DNA from: Haemaphysalis longicornis
Lineage: Eukaryota; Arthropoda; Arachnida; Ixodida; Ixodidae
NCBI GenBank assembly: GCA_013339765.2
Contig: CM023449.1
Coordinates: forward strand, 222,027,492-222,091,491
DNA length: 64,000 bases
Reading direction: 5' to 3'
Part shown: one piece after another, positions 10,963 to 64,000 of the stretch
Layout of the letters: each line of letters opens with the position of its first letter
How positions within the stretch are numbered: the stretch's first letter is position 1
Notes under the pieces: model-generated
What the model was told of the DNA's origin: nothing
Databases searched by the model: none
The model's input: only the letters and a program-made list of their open reading frames with translations
Translations under genes and position numbers: made by a program

Positions 10963-12655
10963 TTAAAGGGACACTGAAGTGATATGTAAACATTGCGGGA
11001 TTACTAGCGCAAATTGTAGTCCGGAGTCCCCAGGCCATGTTTCGACCACTCTAGGCGCGTTTACGCGATTTTATTTAGTAGAAAAACTAATTCGAAAATG
11101 CTGTCCTCCTCTCTTTACGCTCGCCCATTTTCTGTGGCGTTTTCGTGTGACGTCAGGAGGGGATGAGCTGGCAATTGGCTGCGCCACGGCTGCGCTACTG
11201 CACGGCTCCCCGGCCGACAGAGTCAGTCGGCCCAGCGTTTCGTCCGCCGGCCGCCGGCGGGTCGTCGCAATCAAGGAGGTTAAAAAAAAAAATGCTTGGT
11301 CGCAATTCGTTCGCTTAGTTGAAACGAAGCCAGGACACGTGTGTGAATGGAAGAATGTGCCTTTCTTTACTTGGTTTGTTTGTACACTGTATCTAGCTCC
11401 AAGTCAAGGTCGCTTCACACAAGCGCTGCACAAGCGCACATGCGACGCTTCGCTGACTGGTACGCCAGTAGGAAAATATAAGGCCTCTTGAAGGCGGGAG
11501 AAGAGTCAGCGAAGTCAATATAGTACTAAGGAAATAAAATCGACTGATATTTTTACCGTACAGCGTAAAACTAGGGCGCGGGAAGCACTTTTTTGCGCTG
11601 GGCGAACAAGCACAGCGGTCAGCAGCACGACTACGCATGTGCGAACGCTGTTCCGTCTACGAAATGCAATTGCTAGACGTGAGCGACTGTGGAAACTCGG
11701 GCGACGCTTACTGCACGATCGCAGTACAACAAATAGTCACCTAAGCTGCTTGAAATGCCAAAACTAAATAAAAGTGTAAACCGGTTGTACAATATATACC
11801 CTATATTAACTAGACCTCGGCGTCCCGCTCCGTGGCTCAGTTGTCTGGGGCGCTAGGTATGTCATCGCAGATGTTTTGCAAGTCACGAGTTCGAATCCCC
11901 GTGGGTACGTGCTTTCTTTTTTGTAAGTTAACTTTTTCGTTTTCCGCCGATGTTTTCTATATTGAGTTCACCTTTTTTTGGGCCGCAACGTTCAAGGCTA
12001 CACGAACTAGTTCACAAAACGCGCGCAGGCTGGCACTGGCGCGCTAGCGAGTTCTCGTTGGCGTGCTGTTGCCATAAGCACCGACTGCTTGCAGGCAGTG
12101 GGCACAGGCCAGAATGAACAGACCCTTGGCCTGGTGCGAACACGCTTGTTACGATACAGGCATGAGGGAGGCAAGCTCCAAATATGGGGGAAAAGCGCAT
12201 GACATTTGGGCGTTAGCGGGTACGCGGAGGGCGTTCATGCACTGCGTAGGTCTCGGCTAGTGAATGCTACGACTACAAGCCGTCCTGGGAGGCTTATCTT
12301 GTGCATTTTACAGCCGACAACATGGCAGAAGCCGGTACGATGATTACTGAGATATTGAGAATGCCCATCCAACAACGTCATTGGTTATGTTTTACAGAAC
12401 CGAAACCGAAACCGAAACTTGTGTGATTGCTAACCTTGGGCATCGTCCAATCACGGCGCCCCTCCTACCAACGTCACAGCCTTAGTTGGTGCGGCCGCCA
12501 CAAACCACGCATGGTAGTTTTTCTTCTTTCGCGCTTTGTAAAATAATTACCGATTTGTCAACCGGATAAACGATGAAAAGTGTGCTAATTTGAGCCAGTC
12601 TACGCAGTGCAAGAAAAAACGGGAGCTTGACCAATTCACTTCAGTGTCCCTTTAA
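10963..12655. mobile_element. TIR element, 1.69 kb, TTAAAGGGACACTGAAGTG ends
   Basis: The left end TTAAAGGGACACTGAAGTG (10963-10981) is the exact reverse complement of the right end CACTTCAGTGTCCCTTTAA (12637-12655). It shares its outer bases (TTAAAGGG.CACTGA) with the 8254-9434 element. No transposase is seen. It contains a tRNA-like sequence at 11828-11910, presumably a SINE that inserted into it. Confidence 0.9.
11828..11910 (+). repeat. tRNA-like sequence (SINE head)
   Basis: GCTCCGTGGCTCAGTTGTCT matches a pol III A box and GAGTTCGAATCCC matches a B box about 50 bp downstream. The arms do not pair well enough for a functional tRNA (the acceptor ends do not complement), so I call a tRNA-derived SINE head, not a tRNA gene. 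Confidence 0.6.
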
Positions 12656-12783
12656 ACAAAAGTCTCATCTTTCGTGCAGGATGGAAAACCGATGTCGCAA
12701 AGAAAGCACTAGGCGTTTCTTTCTGCACAAGAGAAATTAGCACGAGGCTGCAGAAATACACGTGCAAACGCTGCCGAAAGAGC

Positions 12784-13230
12784 CATAGAGTTTCATACTA
12801 ATATACACTAGAGGGAAATCTGGCGCCACCGTCTAGGGGATCAACGCTTCAGCGAGCGTTCCGTCATGTACCGGGCAGGCACGTTCCACTTGTCCTTGGC
12901 ATGGCTCATGAGCAGGATGAAAAGTTGGCTCTGGCTGCAAAAAAGCAAGAATATTGCTGCACAAGGTTCACCAAATTTGTTTTGTTGTTATAAAATTGAA
13001 CCCCCTAAAAAAATAATTTGTCAGTGAATATTTAGAAGCTTCATGCGCGATAAACAGGGAAAAAATGTTGCCCTTGTTTGTTGATTTTGGCTTCGAGACA
13101 AAAAAGAAGCCATATGGCTAGCGAAGCCAAATAGGCGAGGAACGTCGGTAGCGGCAATGCCGCCCCCCACGGCGGCCTGCGACACCAGCGACAGATTTCG
13201 CTCTAGTATTTATTAGCATGAAACTCTATG
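12784..13230. mobile_element. TIR element, 447 bp, CATAGAGTTTCAT ends
   Basis: The left end CATAGAGTTTCATACTAAT pairs with the right end (reverse complement CATAGAGTTTCATGCTAAT), an inverted repeat of about 28 bp with two mismatches plus a small gap. The inner CTAGAGGGAAATCTG motif recurs at 26,625 and 42,879, marking a dispersed family. No coding capacity: a MITE-like element. Confidence 0.85.
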
Positions 13231-14879
13231 GGAAGAGCCAAATGGTGGCTTGCGCTTGTGGCTTAGCCAGGCTTGCCTTCATATCGTGCATAAAGAAGCC
13301 ACAAAAATGTACATTGACAACTATTCAACTTGTTACATATATAAAAGTGTGTAGTCTAATACCCACAATATTTCAAAAGTATAATATTGTGTTAACCTAA
13401 TTTTAAATAGATTTTTTTACCACTCGGAACTGCCGGAACTGCTTTTTAACTGCCGGAAGGATCAAAAGTTAGGCTTTCACGGGAACATATTCGGCCGCGA
13501 TTTGTCCGAGTGTCCTCTCATATATTTTTTTCCTCTATGACCCTGCTTCAAACTACAACCAGTGCGCGCCTACACCGGCAACTGGTAGTGGGTGGGTGCT
13601 TAGGCGGGAAATACACGGGTAAAAAGTCGCGCGGAAAGCCTTTCAAGCTGAAAAAGAATTATGGGCTCACGTCGGCTTTCAAAGCGGCAAAGTTGCTCTG
13701 GTAACGCCTCAGAAGGGCGCTTCGTCCGTTATCAGATGATTGCGCAGCTTGCGAATGAGGCATGGGTCGTGGCGAGGGTAATAACAGTTGTGAAAGTGGT
13801 GTCGGTGGTGGCGAAGAGGAGCGTCGCCACGGCACCGAGTAAATTGAGTTCACCGGAATGAAAACTGGGGGTTTAGACATATACTGCTTTGCAGTAAAAG
13901 TGCAAGCCAGCTGTACAGTTTTTTTGGGTAATTCATGTGGGCAGTTGGTGATAAGCTGATATTAGATGCAAACCTGGTGTAGTCTTTACAGCTTTCCGTC
14001 TTCTGTAGCACATGCGCCACACGTTACAAATGGTGGAACCTTCTCCTCTATAGAGGAAACCTCACGAATGACGGCTTCGACGGCCGTGTTCCGTTTCTGA
14101 GAATATTTTTCGCCATGAAATCATCTGCACTATTGAATTTATCAGCCGCCTCAAAATCTACCTTCGATCCGCTGTGCTTTGAGCGTGACCTCATAATAGC
14201 GTTATAAATGCGATGAAGAATGCCGGGCCTTCGTATGTTCAACACTTGCCAATCGCTCTCGATTTGACAATTTTGCAGAAATAACTTCTACTGCTGCTAA
14301 TTTCAAAGCAGACATGTGTTCATTTTGTTAGCGTTTACTTCGGCCCTTATTTTTTCTAGTGCGTTTGTACTGTTTTCGAGATCAATACCACCTCAATTCG
14401 TAGTAATTTGGGAAATCAGAGTGTTAAATCAGGCTGTTTTATGCCACAGCTCTACGTGTATACGCCGCCAACTGCTGGCAAAATAAAAAAAAACGGCACA
14501 CATTGAGAAGTCCAGAATAGGGCTCCAGGCTGTCCCCCCCTAATATCGCTTTAAACGCGCCCACAAGGAATTCGAGGGCGACAAAACTATTTCGTTTTCC
14601 CATGTCTTCTGTCGCCGCTGATAGGCGACAGCCTCGGGCATTGGCAGTTCGGTCCTGTGTTGCATACGTACTTGACCATAAATAGAAAACCCGGGCACAG
14701 CCCAAAAAACACATACGCGGTTCGGAATGGATGCATAGTACATACGCGCCCTCATGCTGTGATCCTTCGGCATCAAGTAAGTGTGCCGGGTATCCGCTGC
14801 CCTTATCCTTATCAGTTCAGTTTTGTGCGGGCAGTGGGGTGCTAACATAGCTTGTGGTTACACATTTCTTTTATTGCAG
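13231..14879. other. Region upstream of the first recognised ABCA exon
   Basis: It holds a dispersed repeat (13690-13900) shared with 58080-58385. I searched for the exon expected before 14880 (first helix and extracellular loop 1) and found none. The short frames at 14,440-14,850 show no transporter-like sequence. Confidence 0.5.
13690..13900 (+). repeat. Dispersed repeat shared with 58080-58385
   Basis: Both copies contain TAACAGTTGTGAA, CACCGAGTAAA/GCGCCGAGTAAA, GGAATGAAAACTGGG and TTAGACATATACTGCTT in the same order and orientation. The family is not identified. Confidence 0.65.
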
Positions 14880-60308
<45,429 letters not shown>

Positions 60309-61220
60309 GTAAGTTACCAATACTCAGTCGTCAGTGTACGCTGAGTGAGCTGCAAAAAAGAAAGCGCTGTTGTTTGATTTACGGGAAAGTAAATAGACAA
60401 CGCAAGGGCGGTGGAAAAATCCGGGTCCTCAAATAGATGGTCATCTTGATAGGCATAAGGAGACATAGCGTTGGTGCGATAGTTCTCTGTGTACCACGGT
60501 GGGGATGGGAGTGGAAGGATTCTCTCTCCGAGAAAGCGAATGTGAAGACAGCTTCCAGCAATACTTAGGTAAAAGTTGGTCATATAGGTGTTACAAACAA
60601 GTCTAGTTAAAGTAAAGTAGGATTTAAAAGGAATAAGTACCTGTGTGTGGCTTGAAATGGAATTTAAACGGTAAGGAAGATTCTTTAGATTTTAATAAAC
60701 AGAAACATAATCAAAACCACGGTAAAATGAATTCTAGCTATCTCTGCGTACAGGCTCTTAAAACCTAACGGGCGTAGAAAAGGCCAATATTTTCTACGTC
60801 CGGGTTTACCGTGATTTACAGAGCATCCGAAAAAAGCTGTCGCCATTTTAAGTGCTCAAATGCCTCTGTCAGCTAATATTTTCGGACCATGTGCGTGGCA
60901 TGCGAAATAAGCTATGCCGAACTAAACTAGAAATCGGGCCACGATGTTTTTTGTAGTATAGCATAAACAAGAATTACAACAAGCGTTTTACCGACGTCAT
61001 GATGCTAAAAATGATAGAGCGTTACTATCGATCGGTTTGAACGAACAAACTCCGTCAGAATTGCGAAGTAATTCCGAGAATTGTCAACTAATGCGTAATC
61101 GCTTTTACGCCGTTTGTGCTCATTCAATTGTTTTTATATAAACATTTTGGCTGACTCGGTACATTGGACCACACTCTTCGTCATTCAGATCATTTTCTGT
61201 GATTCGGCTTGCTGTAGTAC
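60309..61220 (+). other. Start of an open ABCA intron, no feature recognised
   Basis: The sequence follows the GTAAGT donor at 60309 and is AT-rich. No exon with the required phase-2 entry was found, so the intron probably runs past a hairpin-ended element (61224-61712) and a LINE fragment to beyond the window. Confidence 0.55.
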
Positions 61221-61223
61221 GTT

Positions 61224-61712
61224 GTTTTAGATGCGAGGCTGAGAGCATCTCTTGTCGGCGGCCCTGTCCTTCCTGCGTGCGCCCGTCGGCGTCGGCGTCC
61301 GTACTTTCCTCCGCTCACCCCCTCTCCTCTCCGATAGCGAACACTCTCTCGTCAAGGACATTGGCTTGGCTTGGCTTGGATTGGATTTGGATTGGATTGG
61401 ATTAAAGTGGATTGTGTTGCGTTATAGCCGCGGCAGACGCCCTGGCGCCGGCGCGTGCCCAGGTGAAAGCGAACACTCTCTCTCAACATCTGCGGGTGTG
61501 CGACCCAGCGCGCTCTCACTCCGCCGGTGGGCGGTGCTGCGCGCGGTGCTGCGCGCGGTGCTGCGCATGTGCAGTACTCTCTCTCTCCGCGGTCTCCTCT
61601 CCTCTCCGGCGGCCTTTCGGCCGACGGTTGCTCTCTGCTTGCACTTGAACCCCCCTCAGCGTCGCATCACACCAGGGTTCCCGCGAGGAGAGGTGGGCGT
61701 AATTTTTTTTAT
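61224..61712 (-). mobile_element. Hairpin-ended element, copy F, inverted relative to copy C
   Basis: Read on the minus strand, it begins CCACCTCTCCTCGCGGGAAC and GATGCGACGC, includes CGCTATCGGAGAGGAGAGGG and (TCCAA)n/(GCCAA)n remnants shared with copy C, and ends with an AGATGC...GCATCT hairpin plus A4. The pentanucleotide array is much shorter than in copy C. A 12-bp GCGCGGTGCTGC motif is repeated three times near 61,540. Confidence 0.8.
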
Positions 61713-62639
61713 TTTGGCCGTCATCGCGCGAGTGTGGTATATATTTCAGTACCACACAAATTATATATTTACATATGTAGCTTTATTTTTGAATTCCCTT
61801 TGAATGATAATCGCAGCTTGCATTATTATAACAGTTGAGTGTGCCAAGTCCAGCTGTTGGGCATTTTTGTTCAAGGGCAAGATATTCACAGTGGGTGTTT
61901 TTGAAACGTTTTTCGTGTTTGTTTTTTCAGTTTCCAGCTTTTGTCGCAATTGCGTGGGGGCAGTGCATACGATAGACCGTTCTGATATTCTAATAACTTT
62001 TACCGTTTTATTTTCAAATTGTTAAAACTATTTCTATAATTTTAAAAACGCATTTGTAATTAACTGTTCCTAACGTAATAGCAGGTGTACAAGCACGCAC
62101 AGCGGAGCCTAGCAAATCATGTACGCAACATTTTTGTTGTCTTCTGGTCTCCCACTCTTCTATAAACTTGTCATCATATTTACAACATGTTCAATTATAT
62201 AAGTATAGAGAAGGGTGTAATTTGTGTAGCCGCGTGCGCCGGAAGCGCCCCCTCAAAATGCATGCGTTGTCGGAAGCATTAGATGACTCGGTACGAAGTA
62301 ATTCCGTCTTCCTACGTTATCGTAACGGAGGTGACTGACCTAATGTCCCGCAGTGGAAAGAGAACAGAAGTACAGAAAATGAGTCGAAAAAGGGCTAAAG
62401 CAGCTCCACGCAACGTGAAAGTGTAAAGTGCGGAGCAGTGTTTCGCCAGTGGGGCTCCGGCGCCTCCTCTTGACTACTTTCAGTATCAGTGTGACGTTGA
62501 CTCCAAAAGTAGTCAAGAGAGGGCGCCGCAGCCCCTGAAAACACCGATAGACACTCATTTTTTATTATTCGGGCTATTAATGCGTTAATACTTCATTTAT
62601 CGTTATTTTTTATCATTGTTTGCTTATTTTCGGCCAATC
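61713..62639. other. No gene recognised
   Basis: AT-rich sequence. An inverted pair lies at 62,445-62,530: GGCGCCTCCTCTTGACTACTTT and its near reverse complement AAAGTAGTCAAGAGAGGGCGCC, about 22 bp with two or three mismatches. Otherwise nothing was seen. Confidence 0.5.
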
Positions 62640-62712
62640 AACGGGAGCCTTTGTGGTTCAATGAGACTGACATCTGCTTCGTGTCGCGAAGGATCAAGGG
62701 TCGATCCCGACC
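62640..62712 (+). repeat. tRNA-like sequence (SINE head)
   Basis: TTTGTGGTTCAATGAGACTG resembles an A box and AGGGTCGATCCCGACC a B-box arm with a good stem. Followed by GGTGATTTTTTTGAAG, a T-run that could stop pol III. A tRNA-derived relic. Confidence 0.55.
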
Positions 62713-63139
62713 AGGGGGAAGCGGTGATTTTTTTGAAGCCCTGTTGGCCGGTTATTTTCTTGCTTGATACACTATCCTCGGTATTCAATGGCGTGGAATG
62801 CATGCAGGCAAGCAAGTGTGCGCCGCCATATCTGTGGCCAAGTGTCTGTTGCTAGGTGACGTTGTGCGCACGGCCCGCAGATCAGGCACCCCTCTTCTCC
62901 TACATGCAACCGTGTGAGTGCGCTTTTTCTTCTTAGGTGGTTCGGGTGAAAAGGAAAAGGAAGTGCACTGGGGATATTATTGAGCCCAACTGGGGGCTCA
63001 CCTGCATACAACCCAGTGCGGTGGGGAGGGGGAGGAGGGGGATATAAAGATTAGAGAGGAGAAAGGGGGTGACAAAGAGATAGGTAGGCCAGTAACAAGA
63101 GCGAGGAGCCTCGACATGGATCTTCGTGAAGCAGCAGCA

Positions 63140-63560
63140 ATGGTGCGTCCAGCAGACTATCGTCTACAGGCGCTGGGCAAGTCCGGTGGCCTCCAAGTAG
63201 ACCAGCAGGAGACGGAAGGCGTCACGGCGGGTGCCGTCGGGGCCTGCTGGGTATAGCAGGCTCTCCAGGCGCTGGTAGGGCAGCCCAAGACGCTGGAGCG
63301 AAGTCTGCAGCACTCCCCGGTGTGCCGCAAACTCCGGGCAGGAGCATAGCAGGTGCTCCAGCGTCTCAGGCTCGGGACAGTGGGCACAGGTGGGGGAGGA
63401 GCGGCGGCCTTGCCTTGGCGATGCAGTCGGGCTGCCACGTCACAGCAGTTCAGCCGCAGCCGGAGCAGCAGGCTGCAGGCGTCCCTGCTCAGACGCCCCG
63501 GGAGGACCCGAGGTGCCTGGCCACTCACCACACGGCGGTCTGGGTGCATGCGTGTGAGTG
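63140..63560 (-). mobile_element. LINE ORF2 C-terminal fragment
   Basis: Minus-strand frames (with one frameshift) give PRVLPGRLSRDACSLLLRLR, LNCCDVAARLHRQGKA, CPEPETLEHLLC-type sequence in the shifted frame, and RRDAFRLLL...LEATGLAQ at the end. This is the post-RNase H 'LLLRLRLNC' plus Cys/His region of tick LINEs. The upstream part is missing. Confidence 0.7.
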
Positions 63561-63565
63561 CGCCA

Positions 63566-63631
63566 GTGGCCTCCGCGATTGGCTACCGGCGGCGTGCCGG
63601 CGCGCCGCCGGCAGCCGATCACGGAGGCCAC
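63566..63631. repeat. 66-bp GC-rich palindrome at the LINE edge
   Basis: Left arm GTGGCCTCCGCGATTGGCTA... pairs with right arm ...AGCCGATCACGGAGGCCAC, about 29 bp with two or three mismatches around an 8-base centre rich in CG. It lies at the upstream boundary of the LINE fragment. Confidence 0.9.
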
Positions 63632-63688
63632 GGTGCGCCGTCACTCGTTACGTCGGGCTCCGCGGGATGGCGGCACTTGTCCGTGCTA

Positions 63689-63841
63689 AGCACGACTGTG
63701 AAACACATGACTGAGTTTCACGTTACGAACTCTCCGCCGAACACAAAGTATTGCGTCGAGTTCACTGTGAGTGCGATTAATAACATCTCTGTTGGCACCA
63801 CAGTTTATAATGGGATTGGAGCGGAGCAGATGACGCATGCC
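63689..63841 (+). pseudogene. Fibronectin type III-like coding fragment
   Basis: The frame gives MTEFHVTNSPPNTKYCVEFT and VSAINNISVGTTVYNG. '..V.NL.PNT.Y...V.A.N..G.G' is the C-to-G strand pattern of a fibronectin III domain. Both sides are non-coding, with a poly-T run directly downstream (63,847-63,860). It could be one exon of an unrelated gene, a copied domain or a pseudogene. Its phase does not fit the open ABCA exon. Confidence 0.45.
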
Positions 63842-64000
63842 GGTGTCTTTTTTTTTTTTTTGCTTCGGCGTGCGGCCGCGGTGGCCCAGGCTGCGCCGTG
63901 TCCGTGGCGCATCGGCCATGTCTGTGACCAGTTTCCAGTGTTGCCAAGCGAAGAAATTGACAGCTAAACTCTTCAACGAATACCGTCTATAGTCGTCTGA

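Noticed and set aside
63686..63976. 96-codon minus-strand frame at the window end
   Set aside because: It overlaps the fibronectin-like frame and a poly-T run and has no recognisable motif.

Overview
The window is nuclear DNA of an animal, very probably a hard tick (Ixodida). The evidence is a multi-exon gene with canonical GT-AG introns of up to 10.6 kb, dense decayed transposable elements, and repeats that I recognise from tick genomes. These repeats include a tRNA-derived SINE whose body reads '...TTAAAGATCCCCAAATGG...' on the minus strand at about 30.5 kb, a 'GGGGCGTAGCCAG' repeat at 2.6 kb, and I/Jockey-type LINEs. The species call is inference; no marker gene is present.

The only clear host gene is an ABCA-subfamily ATP-binding cassette transporter on the plus strand. 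Thirteen exons from 14,880 to 60,308 join in frame and encode about 775 residues: the end of the first extracellular loop, TM helices 2-6 of the first transmembrane domain, the whole first nucleotide-binding domain (Walker A, Q-loop, signature, Walker B, H-loop), the regulatory segment after it, and the start of the second transmembrane domain. The N-terminal exons and everything after the first part of the second extracellular loop are not seen and probably lie outside the window. One intron uses a GC donor. All splice phases agree across the twelve junctions.

Layout: 1-2.6 kb holds a decayed LINE (minus). 2.6-6 kb holds a tick repeat fragment, a poly-G tract and a 47-bp minisatellite. 6-8 kb holds two copies of an element family with a hairpin at each end, the second carrying a Helitron-derived coding fragment. 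8.2-13.2 kb holds three terminal-inverted-repeat elements. From 14.9 kb onward the ABCA introns carry the rest: another hairpin-ended element with a pentanucleotide array (16.1 kb), a GC-rich TIR element (19.7 kb), LINE pieces (22.9, 34.1, 47, 50-55 and 63 kb), a Tigger/pogo remnant (28 kb), further hairpin-ended elements (30.9, 49.6, 61.2 kb), SINEs, a 300-bp tetranucleotide array (46.7 kb), and a BEL/Pao LTR fragment nested in a LINE (51-52 kb). A fibronectin-III-like coding fragment lies near 63.7 kb.

The best candidate for something under-described is the family of six elements with hairpins at both ends. The hairpin stems differ between copies but largely match between the two ends of the same copy. 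The interiors contain tandem arrays, and one copy contains a Helitron protein fragment. This architecture resembles Helentron-associated interspersed elements (HINE/DINE). Nothing resembling a defence system, CRISPR array or operon is present.
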